The translations under genes were made by a program, and so were the position numbers. A stretch of DNA of 64,000 nt from an uncultured Desulfobulbus sp. (lineage in GTDB: Bacteria > Desulfobacterota > Desulfobulbia > Desulfobulbales > Desulfobulbaceae): NCBI RefSeq assembly GCF_963665445.1, contig NZ_OY762276.1, positions 1,830,001 to 1,894,000 of the forward strand, in the 5' to 3' direction. Position 1 is the first letter of the stretch; every line of letters starts with the position of its first letter. Positions 55,834 to 64,000 of the stretch are shown one piece after another. The notes beneath the pieces are model-generated. The model was not told where the DNA came from and did not search any database. It saw only the letters and a list, made by a program, of their open reading frames with translations.

Positions 55834-56962
55834 GAACAATAAACGTCAACTTCTCCAGGGCAACGAGGCCGTGGCCCATGGCGCCCTGGCAGCCGGATGC
55901 CGTTTTTTTGCCGGTTACCCCATTACACCGGCCTCGGAGATCTCCGAGCAGCTGGCCGCACTCCTGCCCGGGGTCGGCGGCACCTTTGTGCAGATGGAGG
56001 ATGAAATCGCCTCCATGGGGGCGATCATCGGCGCCTCGCTGGCCGGTGTCAAATCAATGACCGCCACCTCGGGACCCGGCTTCTCGCTGATGCAGGAAAA
56101 CCTCGGCTATGCCTGCTGCGCCGAGGTGCCCTGCGTGGTGGTCAACGTCATGCGCGGCGGCCCATCCACCGGTCTGCCCACCAGCCCGGCCCAGAGCGAT
56201 GTGCAGATGGCCCGCTGGGGCACCCATGGCGATCATCCCATTATCGTCCTGGCCACCTCCACGGTGAGCGATTCCTTTACCTTGACCATCAAGGCCTTCA
56301 ACCTCAGCGAACAGTTTCGCGTTCCGGTCATCCTGCTTTCCGACGAGGTGGTGGCCCATACACGGGAATGCGTACAGCTGCCCGACCCGGCCGAGATTCG
56401 TATCATCAACCGTATCAGGCCCAATGTGCCGCCGGACTGGTACAAACCCTACGAGGGAGATAACCGCGGCGTCCCTGCCATGGCCGCTTTTGGCGACGGC
56501 TACCGCCACCACGTCACCGGGCTCATCCATGATGAAATGGGATTTCCCACGGAAAAGCCGGGTGAAATCCTCAATTTTCAGCAGCGGTTGACACAAAAAA
56601 TCACTCGGGGTTTTCCCCAGATCATGATGACCAAGGGCTACCGGGTAGACGATGCCGAAGTCTGTCTCATTGCCTACGGTTCCGTTGCCCGTTCGGCCAT
56701 GCGCGCGGTGGACGAGGTCCGCCAGCAGGGGCTCAAGGCCGGACTTCTCCAGCTGATCACCCTTTTCCCTTTTCCGCGCAGCCACGTCACGCCGATCCTC
56801 AAGCAGTGCAGGGCGGTCCTGGTTCCGGAGATGAACAACGGCCAGATCAGCCGGGAGGTGCAACGGGTCAATCAGGGCTGCTGCAACGTGGTCAAGCACA
56901 ATCGCATCGATGGCCAATTCATCACCCCGGATGAGCTCTACAACCAGCTGGTCAAACTGTAA
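55823..56962 (+). CDS. 2-oxoacid:ferredoxin oxidoreductase alpha subunit, second operon
   Basis: A 379-residue alpha subunit with GNEAVAHGALAAGCRFFAGYP, YPITPASEISE, MEDEIASMGAIIGASLAG and SGPGFSLMQENLG, and a C-terminal domain with GLLQLITLFPFPR. The start follows a strong aggaagg site; ATG 55826 is an equally possible start one codon on. It is a paralogue of the korA at 36224, differing throughout, so the two enzymes may act on different 2-oxoacids (2-oxoglutarate versus an amino-acid-derived one). Confidence 0.92.
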   Translation: MMSENNKRQLLQGNEAVAHGALAAGCRFFAGYPITPASEISEQLAALLPGVGGTFVQMEDEIASMGAIIGASLAGVKSMTATSGPGFSLMQENLGYACCAEVPCVVVNVMRGGPSTGLPTSPAQSDVQMARWGTHGDHPIIVLATSTVSDSFTLTIKAFNLSEQFRVPVILLSDEVVAHTRECVQLPDPAEIRIINRIRPNVPPDWYKPYEGDNRGVPAMAAFGDGYRHHVTGLIHDEMGFPTEKPGEILNFQQRLTQKITRGFPQIMMTKGYRVDDAEVCLIAYGSVARSAMRAVDEVRQQGLKAGLLQLITLFPFPRSHVTPILKQCRAVLVPEMNNGQISREVQRVNQGCCNVVKHNRIDGQFITPDELYNQLVKL

Positions 56963-56971
56963 GGAGGCGGC

Positions 56972-57811
56972 ATGACGGTTTCAGCACAGGCGATCCGCCA
57001 CGAGTACCTGCGCCATAACAAGAAATTCCCCCATGTCTGGTGTCCGGGCTGTGGCAACGGCATTGTCATGGCCGCATTGCTGCGTGCGATCTACCGTATG
57101 GAGCTGGACAAGGACGACATTGTCCTGGCCTCGGGCATCGGCTGTTCCGGACGCATGCCCACCTATCTCGATTTCAACACTCTCCATTCGACCCATGGTC
57201 GGGCATTGACCTTTGCCACCGGCGTCAAACTGGCCAAGCCCGGTTTGCAGGTGGTGGCGATCATGGGCGACGGCGATGCCACCGCCATCGGCGGCAACCA
57301 TTTCATCCATGCGGCCCGCCGTAACCTCGATCTGACCGCGATCATCATCAACAACTCGATCTACGGCATGACCGGCGGTCAGTATTCGCCCACCACCCCC
57401 TTTGGCGCCCGCTCGACGACCTCGATCTACGGCCACATCGAACATGCCTTTTCCATCGCCGAGCTGGCGGTGACCGCTGGGGCCTCCTTTGTGGCCCGGT
57501 CAACGGTCTACCATGCCCAACTCCTAGACCAGCTGATCGAGCAGGCGATGAAAAAGCCCGGATTCGCCGTGGTCGAGGTGATCTCCAACTGCCATGTCCA
57601 GTATGGCCGGCGCAACAATCTCGGTGGGGCGGTCGAGATGCTGGAGGGTTTTAAAAAGAATGCGGTAACCGTCAAACAGGCAAAAAATCTATCTCCCCAA
57701 GAGTTGGAAGGGCAGATCACCATCGGCGTGCTTACCGACCGCGATCTGCCCATCTCCACCCATGAGTACGATAAGGTCCGCCAAAGGGCAGGGGAGGCTC
57801 GACAACAATGA
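56972..57811 (+). CDS. 2-oxoacid:ferredoxin oxidoreductase beta subunit, second operon
   Basis: A 279-residue thiamine diphosphate subunit with WCPGCGNG, SGIGCSGRM, THGRALTFATGVKLA, GDGDATAIGGNHFIHAARR and INNSIYGMTGGQ. The NG after CPGCG and the ATAIGG stretch differ from the first copy (CGIG, LFAIGG). An aaggagg site lies just before ATG 56972. The gamma-subunit gene overlaps its end by 4 bp (ATGA). Confidence 0.92.
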   Translation: MTVSAQAIRHEYLRHNKKFPHVWCPGCGNGIVMAALLRAIYRMELDKDDIVLASGIGCSGRMPTYLDFNTLHSTHGRALTFATGVKLAKPGLQVVAIMGDGDATAIGGNHFIHAARRNLDLTAIIINNSIYGMTGGQYSPTTPFGARSTTSIYGHIEHAFSIAELAVTAGASFVARSTVYHAQLLDQLIEQAMKKPGFAVVEVISNCHVQYGRRNNLGGAVEMLEGFKKNAVTVKQAKNLSPQELEGQITIGVLTDRDLPISTHEYDKVRQRAGEARQQ

Positions 57812-58401
57812 AACACCCACAGAAAAAACGCTATGAGATGCGGTTCTCCGGTTTCGGTGGCCAGGGATTGATCACGGCCGCGGTCATCTTTGCCGAGGCT
57901 GCCGGGGTCCACGATGGCAAGTATGTCTGCCAGACGCAGAGTTACGGTCCTGAGGCCCGGGGCGGCAAGTCACGGGCCGAGGTGGTGATCAGCGATACAC
58001 CGATCGATTACCCCAAGGCGCGACAGCTTGACCTGCTGCTGGCCATGAACCAGGCCGCCTGCGACGCCTACTACCGCGATCTCAAACCCGATGGTCTGCT
58101 GGTGGTGGACAGTTCGCTGGTTGAGCAGTATCCCACCAATCGTGTCATCGCCATCCCCTTTACCCGCCTTGCCAAGGAAGAACTGGGCAAGGAGATGGTG
58201 GCCAACATGGTGGCCTTGGGCGCGGTGGGGCTACTTTCCGGCCAGGTGATCAGCAACAGCCTGGAAAAGGCACTCTTGGCACGGGTACCGGCGGGAACTG
58301 AGGAGTTGAACAAAACAGCGCTTCATCGGGGTATGGATGAGGCTGCCAAGATTAACCTGGACGCGTTACCGCGGACCATTCTCTACGACGAGGAGGTGTG
58401 A
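57808..58401 (+). CDS. 2-oxoacid:ferredoxin oxidoreductase gamma subunit, second operon
   Basis: A 197-residue gamma subunit: MRFSGFGGQGLITAAVIFAE, QSYGPEARGGKSRAEVVISD and VVDSSLVEQYP follow the family. It overlaps the beta gene by 4 bp, and the next gene begins 2 bp after its stop, so the flavoprotein that follows is co-transcribed. Confidence 0.9.
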   Translation: MKHPQKKRYEMRFSGFGGQGLITAAVIFAEAAGVHDGKYVCQTQSYGPEARGGKSRAEVVISDTPIDYPKARQLDLLLAMNQAACDAYYRDLKPDGLLVVDSSLVEQYPTNRVIAIPFTRLAKEELGKEMVANMVALGAVGLLSGQVISNSLEKALLARVPAGTEELNKTALHRGMDEAAKINLDALPRTILYDEEV

Positions 58402-58403
58402 CC

Positions 58404-58979
58404 ATGAAAGTTGTCGCCTTTAACGGCAGTGCCCGCAAAAACGGCAATACCGCCATGATGATCAACTATATGTTTGAGGAGCTGACCAAAGAAGGGATCG
58501 AGGCCGAAATGATTCAGCTCTCCGGCGAACATCCTCATGGCTGCATAGCCTGTTATCAGTGTTTCAAGAAAAAGGACGGGCGCTGTATCGTTGATCTCGA
58601 CTGCATCAACAGCTGCGTGGAGAAGATGATCGAGGCGGATGGCATTGTGCTGGCCTCGCCGACCTACTTTGCCGATATCTCCACCGAGATGAAGGCCCTG
58701 ATCGATCGTTGCGGCATGGTCTCGCGGGCAAACGGGGATCTGTACAAGAGAAAGGTGGGGGCGGCCATCGTCACCCAGCGCCGAGGAGGCGGTATTCATG
58801 CTTTTGACTCGCTGAACCATTTTTTCACCATCGGCCAGATGATCATTGTCGGCTCAAGCTATTGGAATATCGGCTTTGGCCGGGAAAAAGGCGAGGTCGC
58901 CAACGATATCGAGGCAGTCAATGTCATGCGTGATCTGGGAAAGAACATGGCCTGGCTGCTGAAAAAGCTTCATGCCTAA
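58404..58979 (+). CDS. Iron-sulfur flavoprotein-like NAD(P)H oxidoreductase
   Basis: A 191-residue flavodoxin-fold protein. FNGSARKNGNTAMM is the FMN phosphate loop, and SPTYFADISTEMKALIDR follows the NADPH-dependent FMN reductase pattern. Cys47, 50, 53 and 61 form C-x2-C-x2-C-x7-C, close to the compact motif that holds a [4Fe-4S] cluster in iron-sulfur flavoprotein, and they are also common in this wider family. Co-transcription with the kor genes suggests that it takes electrons from the ferredoxin made by this enzyme. Start ATG 58404 follows gaggagg; the GTG two codons earlier is less likely. Confidence 0.75.
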   Translation: MKVVAFNGSARKNGNTAMMINYMFEELTKEGIEAEMIQLSGEHPHGCIACYQCFKKKDGRCIVDLDCINSCVEKMIEADGIVLASPTYFADISTEMKALIDRCGMVSRANGDLYKRKVGAAIVTQRRGGGIHAFDSLNHFFTIGQMIIVGSSYWNIGFGREKGEVANDIEAVNVMRDLGKNMAWLLKKLHA

Positions 58980-59119
58980 GCAGAGGTATACCGAGGCAAC
59001 GTACTGGTTTGGTTAAAAAATAATTTGACCGGGACACGAGAACATCCTATAAAATGACAAGAAGGTGGGCGGAGTTCTCTCTGCCCGCCATGCTATGGTT
59101 TTCGGACGGGAGAAGGACG

Positions 59120-59305
59120 ATGCTGGCTATCTGTGAGGAATGTTCAAAAAAATACAATATCGACGAATCCAAGATGAAAAGCGACCGGGCTCGTTTTTCC
59201 TGCCAGGAATGCGGCCATATTATCGTGGTTGTGAAAAGTAAAAGTTCCGCAGCCTCCACCAGGCAAAAAGAGGATAAAAACGGCAACAAGGTTGCCGGTG
59301 AATGA
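59120..59305 (+). CDS. Small zinc-ribbon protein (MJ0042-type)
   Basis: A 61-residue protein. MLAICEECSKKYNIDESKM then FSCQECGHIIVVVKS forms a CxxC...CxxC zinc ribbon of the kind found at the N-terminus of many deltaproteobacterial regulatory proteins. The tail is short and polar. Start ATG 59120 follows agaagga; the longer frame from 59054 adds unrelated residues. Function is unknown. It may be the detached ribbon of a larger protein, and the next gene begins 91 bp on. Confidence 0.7.
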   Translation: MLAICEECSKKYNIDESKMKSDRARFSCQECGHIIVVVKSKSSAASTRQKEDKNGNKVAGE

Positions 59306-59396
59306 TTCCGGCTGCACCGCATGTTGCCATGCACGCTCTTGTGAATCACACCCCGGCAAATAGCGATTTGCCGTCTCTGTCAATGGTGGGCCCCCC

Positions 59397-59996
59397 ATGC
59401 TGATCCCCCGGGAAAAACCGCACCTGGAGGGACTCAACAGTTACTACCTCCATCTGGATAAATTCATTGAACACCTGCAGGGTGAAATAGGTACCGGGGC
59501 GGTGTATTGCGCCACCAGCGGTTTGGAGATGCTCATTTTCTTCAATGAGGACGAGGTGCTCTCCTCCATGCTCAAGGAAAAGGAGGGGCCGGTCAGCGTG
59601 GTCCCCTCCTTTGAGATTGTGCGCAGCCGTTTCTATTCCGGCAGTTTTACGGTCAAGGTTTTTTTCCTCGACCAGAATGCGATCTACTACTGGGCGCAAA
59701 TGCCCCCCTTCCAGCGGGCCAAGGCACGACTTCGCTCCACCGAGATACCGCTGCCGGATCTCATTTTTCGCCTGCGGATGAAGCAGTTCTCAGGGTTCAT
59801 TGAGGTGCAACTCACCAAAAAACCCGAGGGCGGCGTACTCTTCTTCCACGAGGGCGACCGTATCGGCGGCTCCTACAGTTGGGGCAAGGGCGGCATGAGC
59901 ACCGCCAACGAAGATTACAACACCCTGCTCGGTCGGGTTCAGTCCGGTGAGGGCATGTTCACCTTCGGCAGTTTCGTCAAAGAGGAAGCCGCCTGA
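59397..59996 (+). CDS. Conserved-looking protein of unknown function
   Basis: A 199-residue soluble protein with no recognised family. It has two parts: residues 1-115 (LHLDKFIEHLQGEIGTGAVYC, IFFNEDEVLSSML) and 120-199 (FRLRMKQFSGFIEVQL, GGVLFFHEGDRIGGSYSWG). The second part recalls PATAN/DUF4388-type domains, in which a beta-strand pair is followed by F-x-x-G-x-I, but this is a weak comparison. It is convergent with rlmN, 12 bp away. The preceding zinc-ribbon gene may share its transcript. Confidence 0.6.
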   Translation: MLIPREKPHLEGLNSYYLHLDKFIEHLQGEIGTGAVYCATSGLEMLIFFNEDEVLSSMLKEKEGPVSVVPSFEIVRSRFYSGSFTVKVFFLDQNAIYYWAQMPPFQRAKARLRSTEIPLPDLIFRLRMKQFSGFIEVQLTKKPEGGVLFFHEGDRIGGSYSWGKGGMSTANEDYNTLLGRVQSGEGMFTFGSFVKEEAA

Positions 59997-60008
59997 TACC
60001 TTTACTGT

Positions 60009-61136
60009 TCATTCATCGCCACCATTCGTCTCAGCTCCCTTCTTGTCATGTTCAGGTTCCTGCGGCGACCGGAGCACCACCTTGGCCTCGTCCCAGCCCT
60101 GACCGGCCAGCTGACCGCAGGCCGCGGCAATGTCCTCGCCGCGACTGGTGCGAATAAAAACGGTGTAGCCCTGGTCGCGGAGAATTTTCTGGAACTGGAG
60201 GATGCGTTCGTTGCTGGGGCTGCGAACCGTGTCATCACCCGCCGGGTTAACTGCCAACAGGTTGATTTTGCAGGGAACCGGGCGCAACAGTTCAGCAAGG
60301 GTAATCGCGTCGGCATCGGCGTCGTTGACTCCCTCAAGCAGGGTGTATTCGAACATGATCCGTTTGCGCCGCTTCTGGCGATAGTTGCTGCAGCAGTTGA
60401 TCAGCTCGGCAATGGGATAACGTTTGTTGATTGGCATCATGGTGCTGCGCACTGCATCGTTGGCCGCATGGAGTGAAACCGCCAGGTTGACGTCGGTACG
60501 GTCGCCCAACTCCATCATCTGCGGCACCAGGCCGCAGGTGGAGACGGTGATCCTGCGGTTGGAAAAGTCCAGGCCGCGCTGTTCGGTGAGGATGGAGATG
60601 GCATCAAGCAGGTTGTCGAAATTGGCCAGCGGCTCGCCCATGCCCATGAAGACGATGTTGGTCGGCGGTGGTTGGTTGTGCTCCAAGCACCAGTCGCGCA
60701 CAGCGCAGACCTGGTTGATGATCTCGGCGGTCCTGAGGTTGCGGCGAAAGCCCATGCGGCCGGTACAGCAGAAGGTGCAGCCCATGGCGCAGCCGACCTG
60801 GGAAGAGACGCAAAGGGTGTTGCGGTCCTCCTCGGGAATCATCACCGACTCGATGATCTGTCCGTCCTCCAGGCGAAAGGCGAATTTCACCGCCCCGTCA
60901 CGGGATCGCTCGATCATCGCCTCCGCAAAAACGCTCATAGAGGCGGTCTTGGCCAGGATCGCGCGGAACTGCTTGGCCAAATCGGTCATCTGCTCAAAAT
61001 CAGTGATTCCCGGGCGATAAATCCATGCCAGGATCTGACGGCCGCGAAAGGCCGGCTGTCCCAGCGATTCGACAAATTGGACCAGTTTTTCCTGGGGCAG
61101 GTCTTTCAGGTCCGTCTTGGTGTTCTGCTCGTTCAT
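60009..61136 (-). CDS. rlmN: Dual-specificity 23S rRNA/tRNA adenine-C2 methyltransferase
   Basis: A 375-residue radical SAM methylase that methylates C2 of A2503 in 23S rRNA and of A37 in some tRNAs. It has the radical SAM motif CAMGCTFC, with the following Cys (FCCTG) that carries the methyl group's path, FMGMGEPLANFDNLLDAI, STCGLVP, and the catalytic C-terminal Cys in AACGQLAGQ. The N-terminal domain (QPAFRGRQILAWIY) is also typical. It starts at ATG 61136. The neighbouring radical SAM gene is upstream on the same strand. Confidence 0.93.
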   Translation of the reverse strand: MNEQNTKTDLKDLPQEKLVQFVESLGQPAFRGRQILAWIYRPGITDFEQMTDLAKQFRAILAKTASMSVFAEAMIERSRDGAVKFAFRLEDGQIIESVMIPEEDRNTLCVSSQVGCAMGCTFCCTGRMGFRRNLRTAEIINQVCAVRDWCLEHNQPPPTNIVFMGMGEPLANFDNLLDAISILTEQRGLDFSNRRITVSTCGLVPQMMELGDRTDVNLAVSLHAANDAVRSTMMPINKRYPIAELINCCSNYRQKRRKRIMFEYTLLEGVNDADADAITLAELLRPVPCKINLLAVNPAGDDTVRSPSNERILQFQKILRDQGYTVFIRTSRGEDIAAACGQLAGQGWDEAKVVLRSPQEPEHDKKGAETNGGDE

Positions 61137-61186
61137 CGTGTTTTATCGTTTTTTGGGGCAACAGACTGTGCCTTCATTGTTCTAGA

Positions 61187-62062
61187 CTACAGCCCGCGAA
61201 AGCCTTCGGGTTTCAGTGAAAGGGTCCCGGTCAGGGCCTGGTCAATGGTGGCGAGCATCTGTTGCTGGTCTTTGGGCAGTCGTCCGCTCAGGGAGAAATA
61301 GTTGGAGGCATGGTTGGCATAAAACTGGCAACGGTTTGGACCAAGCCCGGCAAGAAGCGTCCGCAACTCCCTGAAGAGCCCTTGCTGATCCGGCAGGGTG
61401 AAGTGTCCCTTGAGAGCCAAGCGATAGAGCGGCGTATCAGGGAGCAACATCAGGGTGAGCACGGCAATCTGGTGCGGTTGCATCCGGTTGAGCACCTCGG
61501 CAGTGGCCCTGGCGTGTTCCTGGGAATTTTCCACCCCGGCAATCCCCAGGAGGCAGGTGATTGAGAGAAAGATGCCCGCAGCGCGAATCCGCTTGCCCGC
61601 CTCTATCAGGGAGGAGCTATCGACTCCTTTGCAAATCGACTGCAGGGTGAGATCGTGGCCGGTTTCCAGCCCCATGTACAGTCGGCTCAAGCCAAGCGAT
61701 TTATAATGCTGCAGCTGTTCATCGCTTTTCTCACCAATGTTTTGACAGGTGGCGTAGGAACTCACCCGACGAACCCAGGGGAGTTTTTCTCTGATGGCCT
61801 GTAACAGACGAACAAGCACATCATCGCTCATGACCAGGGCATCGCCATCGGCGAGAAAAAGCGTATTCTGCCTGCGGCAGTACTGGGCGGCAAAATCGAG
61901 ATCGCGCTCGATCCTGTCCCAGGGTTTGACCTCAAATCGTTTGTCGTGGTCACGGTAGGCGCCACAGAAGGTACACCGGTTGTGGGAACATCCGACCGTG
62001 GCCTGGAGGATGATGGAGGAGGCCTCACTGGGAGGGCGAATGATATCCCCGATGTAATCCAT
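61187..62062 (-). CDS. Radical SAM protein of unknown substrate
   Basis: A 291-residue radical SAM protein. The cluster motif is CSHNRCTFCGAYR, that is C-x4-C-x2-C, one residue longer than the usual C-x3-C-x2-C. Other family features are FLADGDALVM, YMGLETGHD and SITCLLGIAG. The small size and lack of extra cluster motifs place it in the large group of Elp3/MiaB-like or COG1032-type proteins whose substrates are mostly unknown. I start at ATG 62062, just after a terminator; the GTG at 62095 would lie inside the terminator stem. It may be co-transcribed with rlmN. Confidence 0.75.
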   Translation of the reverse strand: MDYIGDIIRPPSEASSIILQATVGCSHNRCTFCGAYRDHDKRFEVKPWDRIERDLDFAAQYCRRQNTLFLADGDALVMSDDVLVRLLQAIREKLPWVRRVSSYATCQNIGEKSDEQLQHYKSLGLSRLYMGLETGHDLTLQSICKGVDSSSLIEAGKRIRAAGIFLSITCLLGIAGVENSQEHARATAEVLNRMQPHQIAVLTLMLLPDTPLYRLALKGHFTLPDQQGLFRELRTLLAGLGPNRCQFYANHASNYFSLSGRLPKDQQQMLATIDQALTGTLSLKPEGFRGL

Positions 62063-62063
62063 G

Positions 62064-62112
62064 AATGAAAAAAAATCCCCGTTCACGGCCTGCACACCGG
62101 CCAGGAACGGGG
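62064..62112 (-). terminator. Intrinsic terminator of serC
   Basis: On the minus strand ccccgttc pairs with gaacgggg, with an inner ggcc/ggcc stem and a short loop, followed by attttttttc. It lies 17 bp after the serC stop and directly before the radical SAM gene, so that gene probably relies on read-through or its own promoter. Confidence 0.8.
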
Positions 62113-62128
62113 AAAAAGGACGAAGAAA

Positions 62129-63211
62129 TCAGCCGTTTTTCTTGGCAAAATCATTCATAAAGTCGACCAGCTTCTCCACGCCCTCCCGGGGGAAGGCATT
62201 GTAGATCGAGGCGCGGCAACCGCCGACGGAACGGTGTCCTTTCAGTCCGTCCAGGCCGACCGCGGTGGCCTCCTTGATGAACTGGGCCTCGAGTTCGGGG
62301 GTGGGCAGGTTGAAGGCGATGTTCATCATCGAACGAGACTCTTTCTCGGCGTGGCCGCGGTAGAAGTCGGTGGAATCGATCATCTCGTAGACGAGGGCGG
62401 CCTTCTCGCGGTTGATTTTTTCCATGGCGCTCACGCCGCCTTGCTGCTTGAGCCAATTCATCACCCGGCCCACACAGTAGATGGAGAAACAGGGCGGTGT
62501 GTTGAACATGGAGTCCTTGTCCGCATGGGTCTTATACTGGAGCATGGTGGGCACCTTGGCATCCACCCGATCAAGCAGATCCTCACGGATGATGACCACG
62601 GTCACACCGGCAGGGCCCATATTCTTCTGCGCACCGGCAAAGATCAAGCCGAACTTGCTCACATCCACCGGACGGGAAAGAATATCCGAGGACATATCCG
62701 AGATCAGCATCGCATCCTTGTTTGGCATGGTCGGAAACTGGGTGCCGTAGATGGTATTGTTGCTGACAAAGTAGAGGTACTGACTGTCGGCCGAGACGGT
62801 ATACTCGTCGTCACGAGGCACGCGGTTGAAGGTGGTGGTCTCGCTGGTGTAGGCAACCTCGACATCACCAAAGAGCTTGGCCTCCTTGATCGCCTTTTTG
62901 GACCAGACGCCGGTGTTGAGGTAGGTGGCTTTCTGGCCGGCATTGAGCAGGTTCATCGGCACCATAAAGAATTGCGATGAAGCACCGCCCTGGAGAAAGA
63001 GGACCTTGTAGTTGTTCGGGATGGCCATGAGCTCACGAATCAGGGCTTCGGTCTCATCGGCAACGGCCATGAACTCCTTGGAACGATGGCTCAGCTCGAT
63101 CAGGCCGATCCCCTTGTCCTTGAAATTGACGATATCAACTGCGGCTTCCTGAAGAACTGAATAGGGCAGGGTGCCGGGGCCGGGGCTAAAATTATAAATT
63201 CTCTCGGGCAT
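62129..63211 (-). CDS. serC: Phosphoserine aminotransferase
   Basis: A 360-residue PLP enzyme that makes O-phosphoserine from 3-phosphohydroxypyruvate and glutamate, the second step of serine synthesis; it also acts in some pyridoxine pathways. It opens with IYNFSPGPGTLPYSVL, has LFLQGGASSQFFMVPMNL, the PLP-binding Lys in FAGAQKNMGPAG, and ends GGCRASIYNAFPREGVEKLV. Length and motifs are normal. It is alone on the minus strand, with a terminator behind it. Confidence 0.96.
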   Translation of the reverse strand: MPERIYNFSPGPGTLPYSVLQEAAVDIVNFKDKGIGLIELSHRSKEFMAVADETEALIRELMAIPNNYKVLFLQGGASSQFFMVPMNLLNAGQKATYLNTGVWSKKAIKEAKLFGDVEVAYTSETTTFNRVPRDDEYTVSADSQYLYFVSNNTIYGTQFPTMPNKDAMLISDMSSDILSRPVDVSKFGLIFAGAQKNMGPAGVTVVIIREDLLDRVDAKVPTMLQYKTHADKDSMFNTPPCFSIYCVGRVMNWLKQQGGVSAMEKINREKAALVYEMIDSTDFYRGHAEKESRSMMNIAFNLPTPELEAQFIKEATAVGLDGLKGHRSVGGCRASIYNAFPREGVEKLVDFMNDFAKKNG

Positions 63212-63339
63212 TCCTTTCTCTCCTTGGTACGCGCATTAAGAGTGAAGTACGTTATCGTAAAAATACGCCTGCACTAGAGGACCAACCTTGGGTGGCCATA
63301 GGATGGATTTGGGGCCGAAATCTGTCTCGGCTGCAACGA

Positions 63340-63801
63340 TCATCCACGGACTTGACGTAGGGCCTCATAAAGTACAATACCCGCAGACATAGCCAGGTTA
63401 AGGCTGCGGATATGGGGGTTACTCATCGGGATTGTCAGGCAGCGGTCACTATACAGCGTGAGCAGATCTTCGGGCAAGCCTTTTGTCTCCTTGCCGAAAA
63501 CCAACTTATCTCCCGGTTGAAAACGGGCCTTTGTGTAGGATCTTGCTGTTTTAGTGGTTAAAAAATACAATTTGTGCTCGTCTTGCTCAGCGAGAAAAGT
63601 ATCAAAGCTTTCCCAGTGGTTAATGCGGACAAAGGGCCAGTAATCGAGTCCGGCCCGTTTGAGATGCTTGTCGTCGATTTTGAAACCCAAAGGATGGACC
63701 AGGTCCAGCACGGTATCGGTGGCACCGCAGAGGCGGGCGATGGATCCCGTATTGGGAGGAATCTCCGGTTCGACCAGCACGATATGAAGGGCATCTGACA
63801 T
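63340..63801 (-). CDS. trmL: tRNA (cytidine/uridine-34 2'-O)-methyltransferase
   Basis: A 153-residue SPOUT methyltransferase of the TrmL type, which methylates the 2'-OH of the wobble nucleotide in leucine tRNAs. It shows IVLVEPEIPPNTGSIARLC, then HPLGFKIDDKHLKRAGLDYW, FGKETKGLP and IPMSNPHIRSLNLAMSAGIVLYE, which form the SAM knot. Length is typical. It lies upstream of serC on the same strand, with a 128-bp gap. Confidence 0.94.
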   Translation of the reverse strand: MSDALHIVLVEPEIPPNTGSIARLCGATDTVLDLVHPLGFKIDDKHLKRAGLDYWPFVRINHWESFDTFLAEQDEHKLYFLTTKTARSYTKARFQPGDKLVFGKETKGLPEDLLTLYSDRCLTIPMSNPHIRSLNLAMSAGIVLYEALRQVRG

Positions 63802-64000
63802 GGGGTTACCTCAATTCTGCAAAGTCATCGAAGGATGCCTGTCACGCCTGCATCGTTTTGCGGGCATCCTTTTGATGACAGGAAAAACGATCCCGTATGT
63901 ACAGAATATGGATTGAGGTTGCAAATTTAAAAATACGTCTTACATTCTTTGCTCCGCTTTTCGTTGCTGCCGCGCGCATCCGAGGGAAGGACGCAGACTC
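63802..64000. other. Right-edge intergenic sequence
   Basis: About 200 bp upstream of trmL to the window edge; no gene or tRNA end was recognised. Confidence 0.4.

Overview
The window looks like a chromosome segment of a strictly anaerobic Gram-negative bacterium of the sulfate-reducing deltaproteobacterial type (Desulfobulbales-like is my best guess, inferred only from gene content). The main reasons are two 2-oxoacid:ferredoxin oxidoreductase operons, a large HdrA/HdrD/MvhD electron-transfer cluster with a selenocysteine codon, a sigma-54 regulated chemosensory operon, and giant multi-PAS hybrid kinases. No sequence search was run; all names rest on motifs and domain order read from the sequence.

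Layout. 1-6.6 kb is housekeeping: the start of selO (runs off the left edge), an EamA transporter, nudC, a YaiI/YqxD-family gene, a YbiT-type ABC-F ATPase and trmO. 6.7-7.4 kb holds a collapsed GGDEF gene and a short mobile repeat. 7.5-25.3 kb is a signalling block: a sigma-54 activator response regulator, a good -24/-12 promoter, cheA (with two CheW modules and a receiver), cheW, a chemoreceptor, and two tandem paralogous PocR-PAS hybrid kinases of 1590 and 1941 residues. 25.3-32.3 kb is an AT-richer accessory stretch: a Tgt-MnmC fusion, an IS remnant, an MBOAT/SGNH acetylation pair, a ModE-type regulator and several copies of a ~100-bp inverted-repeat element. 32.5-35.5 kb has a CoA-disulfide-reductase-like flavoprotein and a secreted glycosidase-like protein.

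35.9-46.4 kb is the most striking region: ferredoxin, korA, korB, korC, then a 1131-residue GltD/HdrA-like hub, an MvhD-HdrCB fusion and an HdrA-MvhD fusion whose reading frame passes through an in-frame TGA at the position of a conserved HdrA cysteine. Two hairpins follow the TGA at once, the second with a GGTC apical loop at the spacing expected of a bacterial SECIS. I read it as one selenoprotein, not a broken gene. Together these genes could make a complex coupling 2-oxoacid oxidation, ferredoxin, NAD(P)H and a disulfide or other acceptor by flavin-based electron bifurcation or confurcation.

46.6-64 kb returns to mostly ordinary genes: an M20 amidohydrolase, a CynX-type MFS permease, an SbmA/BacA-like ABC transporter, a YfbR-like nucleotidase, an RNase H-like protein with an altered catalytic residue, a CPA2 antiporter, a second kor operon with an iron-sulfur flavoprotein, a zinc-ribbon protein, an unknown protein, rlmN, a radical SAM protein, serC and trmL. 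No tRNA, rRNA, CRISPR array or intact transposase was seen.
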